From: DASXRA01 sp036506155
GTDB lineage: Bacteria; Actinomycetota; Actinomycetes; Mycobacteriales; Jatrophihabitantaceae
NCBI GenBank assembly: GCA_036506155.1
Contig: DASXSF010000121.1
Location: forward strand, 53,183 to 117,182
Direction: 5' to 3'
Length of the DNA stretch: 64,000 bases
Of this stretch, positions 1 through 8,747 are shown piece after piece. The stretch's first letter is position 1. Each line of letters opens with the position of its first letter. The translations under genes were made by a program, and so were the position numbers. The notes under the pieces are model-generated. The model saw only the letters and a list, made by a program, of their open reading frames with translations. It had not been told where the DNA came from and searched no databases.

Positions 1-87
1 GGCCCAGAACGCCTCCAGATCCTCGGGTGGCTCGACGTCGCTTTCATGCGCGCGCAACTCCGGACCGGTCAGGTCGAACATCGGCAT
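1..87 (-). CDS. acetylxylan esterase / cephalosporin-C deacetylase, N-terminal fragment
   Basis: Only the first 29 codons are in the window; the gene runs off its left edge. The minus-strand reading from the ATG at 85-87 gives MPMFDLTGPELRAHES and ends ...LEAFWA. This resembles the N-terminus of carbohydrate esterase family 7 enzymes, which typically open with M-P-x-x-D-L-P-x-x-E-L and then a D-F-x-x-F-W motif. Such enzymes remove acetyl groups from xylo-oligosaccharides or cephalosporin C. The start is divergent from the alcohol dehydrogenase gene, with about 30 bases between the two starts. The assignment rests on a short stretch and the catalytic serine is outside the window. Confidence 0.5.
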   Translation of the reverse strand, partial: MPMFDLTGPELRAHESDVEPPEDLEAFWA

Positions 88-118
88 GCCGGGCAGCATG
101 GCACGCACAATGGCGTAC

Positions 119-1117
119 ATGCGCGCCTGGGTCGTGGACCACGTTGCCCCGCTCGACGACGGGCCGTTGCGCCGCGTCACGCATGACGTTCCCGAACCTG
201 GACCGCGTCAGGTGCGGGTGCGGGTCAGCTGTTGCGGGGTGTGCCGCACCGACCTGCACCTCGCGGAGGGTGACCTGCCCCCACACCGCCCCGCCACGAC
301 ACCCGGGCACGAGGTGGTCGGCCGGGTGGAGGCCACCGGCAGCGATGCGACGCGGTTCACGATCGGTGACCGGGTGGGCGTCGCCTGGCTGGGCCGTACC
401 GACGGCACGTGCCGGTACTGCCGGCGCGGCGACGAGAACCTGTGCATCAGTCCGACGTTTACCGGGTGGGACGTCGACGGCGGATACGCAGACGCCTGCC
501 TCGTCGACGAGCGGTTTGCGTACGCGCTACCGGGCTCGGTCAGTGACGAGCAGGCGGCTCCCCTGCTGTGCGCCGGCATCATCGGGTATCGGGCGCTGCG
601 GGCAGCTGCTGTCCCGCCGGGCGGACGCCTCGGTATCTACGGCTTCGGCGGCAGCGCACACCTCACCGCGCAGATCGCGCTGCACGAGGGGATGCGGGTG
701 CACGTTCTCACCCGGGGTGCCGGCAATCGCAAGCTGGCCCAGGAACTCGGGGCCGACTCGGTCGGCGAGGCCGCCGACGCGCCACCGGAACTGCTCGACG
801 GTGCGATCCTGTTCGCCCCTGCCGGAGAGCTGGTGCCGGTCGCGCTGCGTGCACTCGACGCAGGCGGCACCCTGGCCGTAGCGGGCATCTGGCTCTCGGA
901 CATCCCGGGCCTGAACTACGACGCGGAGCTGTTCCGGGAACGCCGGCTGCGCAGCGTTACCGCTAATACACGCCAGGACGGCGAGCAGTTCCTCGCTCTC
1001 GCGGAGCGGTTCGCCATCCGGGCGACGACGGTGCCCTATCCGATGGCCGATGCGCCGCGTGCCCTCACCGATCTCGCTCATGGGGGTTTCAGCGGGGCGG
1101 CTGTCCTGCACAATTAG
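119..1117 (+). CDS. zinc-dependent alcohol dehydrogenase
   Basis: Medium-chain NAD(P)-dependent alcohol dehydrogenase of 332 residues. The catalytic-zinc motif CGVCRTDLH lies near residue 39 and GHE near residue 68. The structural zinc loop with CRYCRRGDENLC follows near residue 98, though its cysteine spacing looks shortened compared with the usual four-cysteine loop. The Rossmann glycine motif is GIYGFGGSAH, where many relatives have G-x-G-G-x-G. The resemblance is to the AdhA/AdhP group of actinobacteria that oxidise or reduce simple alcohols; the substrate cannot be read from the sequence. I chose the ATG opening MRAWVVDHV, since family members begin there. In-frame ATGs at 86, 98 and 110 would add up to eleven residues. 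Confidence 0.88.
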   Translation: MRAWVVDHVAPLDDGPLRRVTHDVPEPGPRQVRVRVSCCGVCRTDLHLAEGDLPPHRPATTPGHEVVGRVEATGSDATRFTIGDRVGVAWLGRTDGTCRYCRRGDENLCISPTFTGWDVDGGYADACLVDERFAYALPGSVSDEQAAPLLCAGIIGYRALRAAAVPPGGRLGIYGFGGSAHLTAQIALHEGMRVHVLTRGAGNRKLAQELGADSVGEAADAPPELLDGAILFAPAGELVPVALRALDAGGTLAVAGIWLSDIPGLNYDAELFRERRLRSVTANTRQDGEQFLALAERFAIRATTVPYPMADAPRALTDLAHGGFSGAAVLHN

Positions 1118-1134
1118 GGGCGGGGGTGGTTGGC

Positions 1135-1839
1135 ATGCTGTTGACCGATCAGACCGACTTTCTCCCGCGGCTGTCTCGCGGAAAGCACCGCAGCCCGCGA
1201 CGAGGTGCGTGCTTCATGGAGTACGCGTCGTACCTCGCCGGCGAGCGATGGAGCGACCATCCGGCCTGCACGCATCCGTTGCTCGCCGAGCTCGCCCGGC
1301 AGGTGAACGATCACGTCTCCGACGGCGCGCGTCAGGAACTGGTCGAACTCGTCCCGGACGTGATCGGTGTGACCGGCTCGGATCTGCATATCGACGCCCG
1401 CATTGCACTTAGGGCCGCGCAGACCGCACTGCCGATCGCGCCCGAGGAGTGGCAGCGGGTCTTGGCCGTCGCGGTGCTGACCTGCGAGCAGCTGCTCGCC
1501 GAGCTGGACGGTCACGCGGCGGCGCCGCTTCGCGTCGAGAGCCGCGAAGCGCTGGCTCTCGTTCCGGGCGCCGCGGCCTGGGCGCGGCGCTACGGTCGCA
1601 GTGGCGCGGTTTCGCGCCGCGTGTTCCGTCGGCACACCGCCCAATCGATCGTCGACTACGCCGTCTGCGGGATCGCGCAGGCCTGCGTGCCCGACGCCGA
1701 CCGGGTGCTGCGGGAGTTGCTCGCTGCGACGATCGAGGACTGCCGGCCGGACCCGCGGCACGACGATCAGCCGCTGACGACCTGGTCGCCGAGTGCCGCG
1801 AGTGCCGCCGAGACGTTGTCCGGGCAGATGACCGCGTAG
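1135..1839 (+). CDS. conserved actinobacterial protein of unknown function
   Basis: A 234-residue soluble protein with no motif that gives a function. The segment RGACFMEYASYLAGERWSDH near residues 24-43 is the kind of stretch I remember from conserved actinobacterial hypothetical proteins often placed near regulatory genes. The remainder is helical, with two later helical blocks rich in Ala, Arg and Glu. No signal peptide or membrane segment is visible. The start could be GTG 1126, ATG 1135 or ATG 1216; 1135 keeps the conserved N-terminal block and sits behind a GGGGTGG purine run. Its last 73 bases overlap the tail of the convergent ACT gene, which is unusually long for convergent neighbours, so the true stop context deserves care. 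Confidence 0.65.
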   Translation: MLLTDQTDFLPRLSRGKHRSPRRGACFMEYASYLAGERWSDHPACTHPLLAELARQVNDHVSDGARQELVELVPDVIGVTGSDLHIDARIALRAAQTALPIAPEEWQRVLAVAVLTCEQLLAELDGHAAAPLRVESREALALVPGAAAWARRYGRSGAVSRRVFRRHTAQSIVDYAVCGIAQACVPDADRVLRELLAATIEDCRPDPRHDDQPLTTWSPSAASAAETLSGQMTA

Positions 1840-2159
1840 AACTGATCGTCGAAGATCCGGACCGGCAGGAAGACGTCGAGGTTGACGTTCGCCTCGAGCA
1901 ACGCCTGGAACACGGCTGCCCCAGCGCCGGCGACGTTCTGCAGCCGGACTGTGATCGCATTCCGCTCGATGTAGTCGATCTCGGACTCCCGGAGCGCCTC
2001 GCGGGCCGCGTCCTCGTCGTCGGCGATGAACGCAACCGTACCGCTGTCGCCGTGCGCGACCCCGCACACGACGAGGTTGACGCCACGATCGGCAAGGACC
2101 CCGCACAACCGTGCCAATTCGCCGGGCCGATTGGCCATGTCCACCGTGAATGCGCTCAT
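1767..2159 (-). CDS. ACT-domain protein
   Basis: A 130-residue protein built mainly from an ACT domain. The N-terminal part (FTVDMANRPGELARLCGVL) shows the classical ACT pattern beta-strand, N-R-P-G-x-L-A and helix. A second weaker ACT-like half follows from about residue 60 (NVAGAGAAVFQALLEANVNL). ACT domains bind amino acids or other small ligands and regulate metabolic enzymes; stand-alone pairs often act as sensors. No catalytic domain is attached and the ligand cannot be inferred. The start at MSAFTV is preferred over an upstream in-frame ATG (2174) because the ACT strand begins immediately after it. The gene converges on the preceding hypothetical gene. Confidence 0.82.
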   Translation of the reverse strand: MSAFTVDMANRPGELARLCGVLADRGVNLVVCGVAHGDSGTVAFIADDEDAAREALRESEIDYIERNAITVRLQNVAGAGAAVFQALLEANVNLDVFLPVRIFDDQFYAVICPDNVSAALAALGDQVVSG

Positions 2160-2270
2160 GACCCACCACCTCACTTAGTTGTGGTTCAACGGTAGGACGA
2201 ACCGGGCCAGAGTCTGGTAGTTCGACTGGTCATGCTGCCGCTCTCAGCGCCGCCGTGGTATGCACGGTGC

Positions 2271-4655
2271 GTGTCCGTTGCCGTGGACGAGTTCCGTACG
2301 CCCGCGACCGGCCTTACTGATGTCGAGGTGGCCGAGCGGGTGGCCGCCGGGCGGACCAATGCGGTCGAGAGTCGCACCAGCCGCACCCTCGGCGAGATCG
2401 TGCGGACGAATGTCTTCACCGTCTTCAACGGCCTCCTGCTCACCCTGTTCGTGATCATCCTGACCACAGGCCAGTGGCAGAACGGCCTGTTCGGCTTGGT
2501 CATCGTCGCCAACTCGGCAATCGGCATCTTCCAGGAACTGCGCGCCAAGCGCACGCTCGATCGGCTCGCCGTGCTTAACGCGCCCCGCGCCCGAGCGATA
2601 CGCGGCGGCACGGTCCTCGACCTCGACGTGGGCGACGTCGTGCAGGACGACATGCTGGAAATCCGCTCCGGCGATCAGGTGCCGGCAGACGGTGTCGTCA
2701 CGGCGGCGTCCGGCATGGAGGTCGACGAGTCGCTGCTGACCGGGGAGTCCGACCCGATCGCGAAAGAGCCGGGTGACGAGGTGCGTTCCGGCTCGATCGT
2801 GGTGGCCGGGCAGGGACGCTTCCAGGCAACAGCCGTCGGCGAGGACGCCTACGCGACGAAGCTCGCCATCGAAGCACGCCGGTTCACGGTCACCCATTCC
2901 GAGCTGGTCGCCGGTACGAACACGCTGCTGCGATGGATCTCCGTCGTGATGCTGATCGTCGGGCCGGTCCTGCTGTGGAGCCAGTTCGCCAGCAAGGACA
3001 ACAAGGGCTGGCGGGATGCCGTGACCGGTACGGTGGCGGCCCTGGTGGGCATGGTGCCCGAGGGGCTCGTGCTGCTCACCAGCCTGGCGTTCATGCTCGG
3101 CACGCTGACTCTGGCCAGGCGGCAGACTCTCGTGCAAGAGCTGCCGGCCGTCGAGGGTCTCGCCAGGGTGGACATAGTCTGCCTGGACAAGACGGGCACG
3201 CTCACCCACGGCGACGTCGCCTTCGACCGGGTCGAGCCGCTCGATACGCTGCCGTACGGTGACGCCCTTGCGCTGCTCACCAAGGGGGATTCTGCGAACG
3301 CCACTGCCGCGGCGGTGGCCACGGCCTTCCCGTCCACCTCGTGGCAGGCGACGGGCGAGGTGCCGTTCTCGTCGGCTCGCAAGTGGTCAGCCATCACCGC
3401 GGACGGCTACGGCACATGGGTGTTCGGTGCACCGGAGATGGTGCTGCCCACGCCCTCGTCCGAGGCGCAACGCGACGCGCGGGCGCGTGCGGACACGCTC
3501 GCCGCCGAGGGTCGACGTGTGCTGCTCCTGGCCCGCTCCGATCAACAGCCGGGCAGCCGCGGCGACAACGCGACGCTGCCGGCCGAGCTCGCGCCGGCGG
3601 CTCTTGTGGTCCTCGCCGAGCGGATCCGCGCCGATGCCGGCGACACGCTGCGTTTCTTCACCGAGCAGGGCGTGGGGCTCAAGGTGATTTCCGGCGACAA
3701 CCCCCGCACAGTGGGCGCCGTTGCGACGAGCGTCGGCGTACCCGGAGTGCACAGCGCGGGCGATGCCGTCGATGCGCGCACGCTGCCATCCGACGTGGCG
3801 GATCTCGCGACCGTCCTCGAGGAGCATTCGGCGTTCGGACGGGTCACGCCGCAGCAAAAGCGCGCCGTGGTAGCCGCGCTGCAGAGCCGGGGCCATGTCG
3901 TCGCGATGACCGGTGACGGGGTGAACGACGCGCTCGCGCTGAAGGACGCAGACATCGGCGTGGCAATGGGAAACGGCTCGCCCGCGACACGCGCCGTCGC
4001 CCAGCTCGTGCTGCTGGACGGCCGCTTCGCGCACTTGCCCGATGTGGTGGCTGAGGGGCGACGCGTGATCGCGAACATCGAGCGGGCGTCCAACCTGTTC
4101 CTGGTCAAGAACGTCTATTCGCTCGTGCTGGCGTTGATTACCGCGGTGACGTTGGCGGCATACCCACTGGCGCCGATCCAGCTCACCCTGATCTCGGCGG
4201 TCACGATCGGCGTGCCGGGATTCGTGCTCGCGCTGGGGCCGAACCGCCGGCGCTACGTCCCGGGCTTCCTCGGCCGCGTGCTGCGCTTCTCCATACCCAC
4301 CGGTATCGTCACCGGGGTTGCCGCCTACCTGGGTTACCGGGCCACCCGGATGATCGAGGCGCCGGCCACCGTGGCCGAGGGGCGCACCACTGCCACGCTC
4401 GTCGTTCTCATCGTCTCTTTGTGGACGCTGATCATCCTCGCCCGGCCACTCGCCGGCTGGAAGCTCCTCCTGGTGGCGACGATGGTCGGCGCCGTCGCAC
4501 TGATCGTCGCCGTGCCGGCGCTCGGCCACGGCATCTTCCTGCTCGACGTGACCTGGCTGCGGCTGGCTATCGCCGGCGTGATCGGTGCCGGCGGTGCATT
4601 CCTCGTCGAGCTCTCCTACCGCGCTGTCGCGCTCGTGAGTCATGACCCCGCTTAG
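2271..4655 (+). CDS. ctpE: P-type cation-transporting ATPase, CtpE-like
   Basis: Integral membrane P-type ATPase of 794 residues, close in length to mycobacterial CtpE (about 797), a calcium importer. Actuator-domain motif TGES is near residue 156, the phosphorylation motif DKTGTLTHG near 305, and the hinge motif TGDGVNDALALKDADIG near 547. The membrane motif is PEGLVLLTS, without the C-P-x motif of heavy-metal ATPases. The pattern GLTDVEVAERVAAGRTN and the block RFTVTHSELVAG fit CtpE rather than MgtA or KdpB. Four hydrophobic helices precede the catalytic head and about six follow it. The start is uncertain: GTG 2271 is preferred because homology begins shortly after it, but ATG 2232 adds 13 residues. 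The stop overlaps the convergent response regulator by 4 bases. Confidence 0.9.
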   Translation: MSVAVDEFRTPATGLTDVEVAERVAAGRTNAVESRTSRTLGEIVRTNVFTVFNGLLLTLFVIILTTGQWQNGLFGLVIVANSAIGIFQELRAKRTLDRLAVLNAPRARAIRGGTVLDLDVGDVVQDDMLEIRSGDQVPADGVVTAASGMEVDESLLTGESDPIAKEPGDEVRSGSIVVAGQGRFQATAVGEDAYATKLAIEARRFTVTHSELVAGTNTLLRWISVVMLIVGPVLLWSQFASKDNKGWRDAVTGTVAALVGMVPEGLVLLTSLAFMLGTLTLARRQTLVQELPAVEGLARVDIVCLDKTGTLTHGDVAFDRVEPLDTLPYGDALALLTKGDSANATAAAVATAFPSTSWQATGEVPFSSARKWSAITADGYGTWVFGAPEMVLPTPSSEAQRDARARADTLAAEGRRVLLLARSDQQPGSRGDNATLPAELAPAALVVLAERIRADAGDTLRFFTEQGVGLKVISGDNPRTVGAVATSVGVPGVHSAGDAVDARTLPSDVADLATVLEEHSAFGRVTPQQKRAVVAALQSRGHVVAMTGDGVNDALALKDADIGVAMGNGSPATRAVAQLVLLDGRFAHLPDVVAEGRRVIANIERASNLFLVKNVYSLVLALITAVTLAAYPLAPIQLTLISAVTIGVPGFVLALGPNRRRYVPGFLGRVLRFSIPTGIVTGVAAYLGYRATRMIEAPATVAEGRTTATLVVLIVSLWTLIILARPLAGWKLLLVATMVGAVALIVAVPALGHGIFLLDVTWLRLAIAGVIGAGGAFLVELSYRAVALVSHDPA

Positions 4656-5365
4656 ACGCCCGGCCCCAGCCGATAGCCGACGCCGCGGACCGTGCGGATC
4701 CACTGGCCGCTGCGCGAGTCGTCGCCGAGCTTGCGGCGCAGGTTGCCGACGTGCACCTCGATCAGATGCGCGTCCCGGGTCCAGTCGGTGCCCCACACCC
4801 GGTTGAGCAACGACTCACGCGTCCACACCCGGCGGGGGCCGGACACCAGGGTGGCGAGCAGATCGAACTCCGTTCGCGTCAGGTCGAGTTCCTCCTCACC
4901 GAGCACCGCCACCCGACTGTCCAGATCGACGCTCAGCGCCCCGAATCGCATGATGGCAGGCGTTCCCGGCATCGTGGAACTCTCGACCCGGCGCGGTCGG
5001 CGCATCATCGCCATGGCCCGCGCACGCAACTCGCGCGGACTGAACGGCTTGCTCAGGTAGTCATCGGCACCGATCTCGAGGCCGATCAGCCGGTCGATCT
5101 CGTCGTCGCGAGCGGTGAGCATGATGACGTAGGCCTCGCTGCCGGCGGCGCGCAGTTGCCGGCACACCTCGACACCGTCGAGGTCCGGCAGCCCCAGGTC
5201 GAGGGTCACCAAGTCCGGGTCGGCGCGCTTGACGAGTGAGAGCGCGTCCCGACCGAAGGCGGTGGTCTGCACGGCGAAGCCGGCCTGGCTCAGCACCTCG
5301 ACGAGCAGCACGCCGAGATCGGCGTCGTCCTCCACGACAAGCGCGCGCCTGCCCCGGTCGTCCAC
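4652..5365 (-). CDS. OmpR-family DNA-binding response regulator
   Basis: A 237-residue two-component regulator. The N-terminal receiver has the acidic pair VVEDDAD, the phospho-acceptor aspartate in VTLDLGLPD near residue 56, and the conserved lysine in YLSKPFSPREL near 107. The C-terminal winged helix (about 140-235) has the recognition block AHLIEVHVGNLRRKLGDD and ends with the typical RTVRGVGYRL. It is predicted to bind DNA after phosphorylation by the downstream histidine kinase, which it probably precedes in one transcript with 28 bases between the kinase start-side neighbour and its own end. The order on the minus strand is receivers, kinase, then this regulator, so it is the distal gene of the cluster. 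Confidence 0.93.
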   Translation of the reverse strand: MDDRGRRALVVEDDADLGVLLVEVLSQAGFAVQTTAFGRDALSLVKRADPDLVTLDLGLPDLDGVEVCRQLRAAGSEAYVIMLTARDDEIDRLIGLEIGADDYLSKPFSPRELRARAMAMMRRPRRVESSTMPGTPAIMRFGALSVDLDSRVAVLGEEELDLTRTEFDLLATLVSGPRRVWTRESLLNRVWGTDWTRDAHLIEVHVGNLRRKLGDDSRSGQWIRTVRGVGYRLGPGV

Positions 5366-5393
5366 GAATCACCCCGTCCGGTATGAGCTCTCG

Positions 5394-7091
5394 TTACTGG
5401 ACGGATCGCGGCAGATAGATGCGGAAAGTCGTACCGTTCCCTTCGGCACTGGTCACGGAGACGGTACCGCGATGCGCGTCCACAATGGCTTTAACGATCG
5501 TCAACCCCAGACCGATACCCGGAATTGCGCGACTCGTAGCAGTGGACGCGCGGAAGAAGCGGGTGAAGAGTTGCCGCTGCTCGGCAGCCGGGATGCCCAC
5601 GCCGGTGTCACTCACCTCGATAGCGACCGTGTCGGTGTTGCCGGTGACACGGACGTCGACCACGCCGTCACCGGGCGTGAACTTGATCGCGTTGGTCAGC
5701 ACGTTGTCAATGAGCTGACCGAGGCGGTCGGGGTCGCCACGCAACGTGGTCGCGTCGTCCGCCTCGAGTTGCAACGTGACATCGCCTGCTTTGGCACGCG
5801 GCTGCGCTGCCTCGATTGCCGCTTTTGCGAGCTCGGCGAGGTCGACGTCTTCGATGTGCAGGCGCAGCCGCCCCGCATCAACCTGGGACACGAAGAGCAG
5901 GTCACTGACGAGTCGTAGCTGACGCCGCGCGTTTCGGTCGACGACATCGAGGAACCGGCGCTGCCGCTCTGTCAGCGGGCCGGTCGCGTCGTCGAACAGC
6001 ACTTCGAGGTAGCCGATGACCGATGAGAGCGGCGTGCGCAGCTCATGCGAGATGAGCGCGACGAACTCGTCCTTCACTTGCTCCGCGGCGGAACGCTCTG
6101 TGATGTCCGTGCCGATCTTGACGACTCCGCGCAGCTCGCCGGTGGCGTCGTAATACGGCGCGATGCTGAGGCTGACGCGCAGCCGGCCGCCGTCTCGGCG
6201 GATGTAGGTCCACTCGCGGGTCTCCGCATGTCCGCCCCGGGCCTGCGCGATAAACACCTCGAAACCCGGTGCGACGCCGAGCTCGGCGGCACGCGCAGCG
6301 ACCTCATCCGGGTCGTGCAGCATCAGTGGCGTGGCCTTGCCGACCATGTCCTCCGCCGGGTAACCGAACATGCGCTCGGCGCCGCGATTGAACACGGTGA
6401 TCAGGCCGTTCGGGTCCGTAGCGATGATCGACTGCTCGGTGGCCGCCGAGAGCAGCCCGTTCACGAACGAGGTGCGAGCCCGTTCCGCGACCACCAGCCG
6501 ATAGGTGCTCCCGCCGATGACCGCAGCGGTGATCGGCCACAGCGCGAGGCGGCCGAGACCGGACGCCGGATAGGTCGGCGCGCCGATGATCAGGACGGGC
6601 ACCAAGAATACGAAGGTGCTCAACACGATCGCCGCGACGAGCTGCCACGCCGTGCCGTACAGCGCGAGCCAGAGCACCGGCAGCATCACCAGCACGGCGA
6701 AGCCGGCCGCACCGCCGGTGCTCTCGCGCAGCAACGCGATCACGCCGAGGAATGCGAAAGGCACGACTGCCTGCGCCCACTCCGGCAACCTGTGCCACGG
6801 GAGGAAGATGACGGCTGCGATCAATGCCACCGTGAGTCCGGCCGCCGTGTACAACGGCACGTGGTCGGTCACCTGGGTAGTCGGAAACACGAACATGATC
6901 GCGGTCACGACGCCGGCAAGCGCGAACGGCCACGCGCGACGCACCAGTCCCTGATGCGACAGCGGCCCCTCCGGCGGCGCGAAGTCGCCGATCAGCAGTC
7001 TCGTGGCGAGCCGGCGCGCTGCACCCCTCCCGCCCAGCGCCGCCGCCGCGGGCTGCGTCGCCGCGGCGGGGCTCTTTGAGCGAGCGCTCAT
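5394..7091 (-). CDS. membrane PAS sensor histidine kinase
   Basis: A 565-residue sensor kinase. Six hydrophobic segments lie at about residues 54-70, 81-97, 107-121, 131-146, 149-170 and 181-195, a compact membrane sensor rather than a large extracytoplasmic domain. A PAS domain with PAC tail covers about 213-336. The dimerisation/phosphotransfer box has the phospho-histidine in ISHELRTPL (His 349). The ATPase domain follows with N box NVLTNAIKF, G1 DTGVGI and G2 GIGLGLTIVKA. It is flanked by a full OmpR regulator on one side and two lone receivers on the other, so its cognate partner could be any or all of them. The signal is unknown. Confidence 0.93.
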   Translation of the reverse strand: MSARSKSPAAATQPAAAALGGRGAARRLATRLLIGDFAPPEGPLSHQGLVRRAWPFALAGVVTAIMFVFPTTQVTDHVPLYTAAGLTVALIAAVIFLPWHRLPEWAQAVVPFAFLGVIALLRESTGGAAGFAVLVMLPVLWLALYGTAWQLVAAIVLSTFVFLVPVLIIGAPTYPASGLGRLALWPITAAVIGGSTYRLVVAERARTSFVNGLLSAATEQSIIATDPNGLITVFNRGAERMFGYPAEDMVGKATPLMLHDPDEVAARAAELGVAPGFEVFIAQARGGHAETREWTYIRRDGGRLRVSLSIAPYYDATGELRGVVKIGTDITERSAAEQVKDEFVALISHELRTPLSSVIGYLEVLFDDATGPLTERQRRFLDVVDRNARRQLRLVSDLLFVSQVDAGRLRLHIEDVDLAELAKAAIEAAQPRAKAGDVTLQLEADDATTLRGDPDRLGQLIDNVLTNAIKFTPGDGVVDVRVTGNTDTVAIEVSDTGVGIPAAEQRQLFTRFFRASTATSRAIPGIGLGLTIVKAIVDAHRGTVSVTSAEGNGTTFRIYLPRSVQ

Positions 7092-7101
7092 CGCATCCCG
7101 C

Positions 7102-7470
7102 TCATCGCGTCTCCAGGAGCGATTCGACGCGCTGCACGAGTTCGCGGGGACTGAACGGCTTGGTCACGTAGTCGACGGCGCCCGCCCGAAGGCCGTTTTC
7201 GCTATCGCCGGCGTGGGCTCGGGCGCTGAGCAGGATCACCGGGATTTGTGCGGTCGCCGCGTGTTCCCGCAAGGCGGTACACACCTGCATCCCGGAAAGA
7301 CCGGGCATCGAGACGTCGACGATGGCCACGTCCGGGGCCTTCTCGCGCGCGGCCGCAACCGCCGACAGCCCGTCCGCGACGCTCACCACCTCGTGGCCCG
7401 CCTGGTGCAACTTGAACGCGACCAGCTCACGGATGTCCGCGTCGTCTTCGGCGACCAGCACGGTAGCCAT
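7102..7470 (-). CDS. single-domain response regulator (receiver only)
   Basis: A 122-residue receiver with no output domain. The acidic pair is in VAEDDADIREL, the phospho-acceptor is Asp 52 in VDVSMPG, and the switch lysine is in VTKPFSPREL. Such CheY-like proteins work by protein-protein contact, phosphorelay or as phosphate sinks. It starts 22 bases after the upstream receiver gene ends and stops only 10 bases before the histidine kinase start, so the three are probably co-transcribed. Its C-terminal helix PFSPRELVQRVESLL resembles that of the OmpR regulator two genes on, so an ancestral duplication is possible. Confidence 0.9.
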   Translation of the reverse strand: MATVLVAEDDADIRELVAFKLHQAGHEVVSVADGLSAVAAAREKAPDVAIVDVSMPGLSGMQVCTALREHAATAQIPVILLSARAHAGDSENGLRAGAVDYVTKPFSPRELVQRVESLLETR

Positions 7471-7491
7471 CGTCCCCCCGGGGGAGTCGCG

Positions 7492-7869
7492 CTACGGTCG
7501 CACCGTTGGGGGCAGCAGGCGGTGCAACAGTTCTTCGACCTGGCCGCGAGTGTACGGCTTCGGAAGCGCTCCTTGGACCCCGTCGGGGTAATCCTGGCGG
7601 TCGAGCACAGAGCACACGACGACCGGGCAGTTGGCGGTAGCGGCAATACCGCGCAACGCGCGGATCAGGTCCCAACCGGTCATGCCGGGCAGGAGCAGGT
7701 CGATGACGAGCAGGTCGAAGGGCATTTCGGCCGCGATTTGAAGCGCCTCCTCGGCGCTTCGTGCGCGCAGTACGACATGACCCAGGCGTTCGGCGTAGGA
7801 CGCAAGCAGCGCAGCGCTATCGTCGTCGTCCTCGACGAGGAGCACCTGCCGGCCGGGCGCCGTCAGCAT
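7492..7869 (-). CDS. single-domain response regulator (receiver only), divergent
   Basis: A second stand-alone receiver, 125 residues from the chosen ATG (12 more from the upstream in-frame ATG at 7905). The acidic run VLLVEDDDD, the phospho-acceptor in VIDLLLPGMTG (Asp 57) and the lysine in ALPKPYTRGQVEEL are all present. The T/S position reads VVVCSVLD, so the usual conserved Ser/Thr is followed by Val rather than Ala. It is the first gene of the minus-strand signalling cluster. The region upstream (7870-8108) has no coding signal that I recognise and likely holds the cluster promoter. Confidence 0.85.
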   Translation of the reverse strand: MLTAPGRQVLLVEDDDDSAALLASYAERLGHVVLRARSAEEALQIAAEMPFDLLVIDLLLPGMTGWDLIRALRGIAATANCPVVVCSVLDRQDYPDGVQGALPKPYTRGQVEELLHRLLPPTVRP

Positions 7870-8108
7870 GGTCGCCCCCGCTCCAGCCGCTTCGCCGATG
7901 ATCATCCGAAGCGGCGGGGCGCGGCGCCCGGAACCCCCCGATATCCGGGCGACGCCCCCTCGGCGGTCGGCCGATGCGCGCTATCCATCTACCACCGCCA
8001 ACCGCTGCGGCTCGAGCCCTCATGGACGTGAGCCCGGCGTTTAGCGTCGCCTACTACCCGCAAGTAAAGCTGAGGGCAACCTCAAGGAATCCGCAAGAAG
8101 CTCGCGAG

Positions 8109-8659
8109 TTAACAGCCCGGCTGTAGTACTGCCTTGACGTAGGCACCGGTCTGATACAAGTACTGGTATACCCAGGTGAATACGGATATGTCCCGCCGGG
8201 CTGCGACGACAAACAACCGGCCGTCGAGGCAGCGCTGGAAGATCATCCGGGCTCGAGACACGTGATACGTCGACGTGACCACGACGACGGACGTCCGGCG
8301 GTGCTGGCGAGCCAGGTCACGCACCTGCTCGGCCTCACCCCGCGTGGTGGCCGGATGCGGCTGGAAGCACGTCACGTTGAAGCCCTCTTGAGGCGCGGTG
8401 CACAGCGACTTTGCCTGCCTCTGCCGCTCGGACATCACGGAGATGACGAGGTTGTCGCGACGTGCTGCCCGATCAGGGAGAGCGCCGTGTCCACCCGGCC
8501 GTTGTTGTCGGGTGGACCGAGCACCACGACCGCGTCCGCATGGCGGGGATGGTTGACCGTCGGGTCCGCGATCACGAGGTAGCCGACGACGAGCCACGCG
8601 ACGAGCAGCACGCCCACGGCAAGCGCCGCCCACTGCCACCACCGCGACGGCCGCTCCAC
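8109..8659 (-). pseudogene. YdcF/SanA-like DUF218 membrane protein, frameshifted
   Basis: Two frames together make one DUF218 protein. The first part, from ATG 8659, has a membrane helix (WAALAVGVLLVAWLVVGYLV) and then the domain start DAVVVLGPPDNNGRVDTALS. The second part, in another frame, reads NLVISVMSERQRQ, then EAEQVRDLARQ, VVVVTSTYHVSRARMIF and a C-terminal membrane-proximal segment ending at 8109. The frame changes near 8456-8460: inserting one base after the run reading GTCGC on the minus strand would join the codons for Ala-Asp-Asn-Leu. DUF218 proteins are envelope proteins linked to peptidoglycan or vancomycin phenotypes. Either a sequencing indel or a real inactivating deletion explains it; everything else in both halves looks intact. 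Confidence 0.75.
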
Positions 8660-8747
8660 CCGTATCGCCGTAGCTTAAACTCGCGGGCCCGCGCGCCCAT
8701 GAGGCAGAATTATCCATGTGGTGAATTACGGCGTCGGAAGGCTCTAG

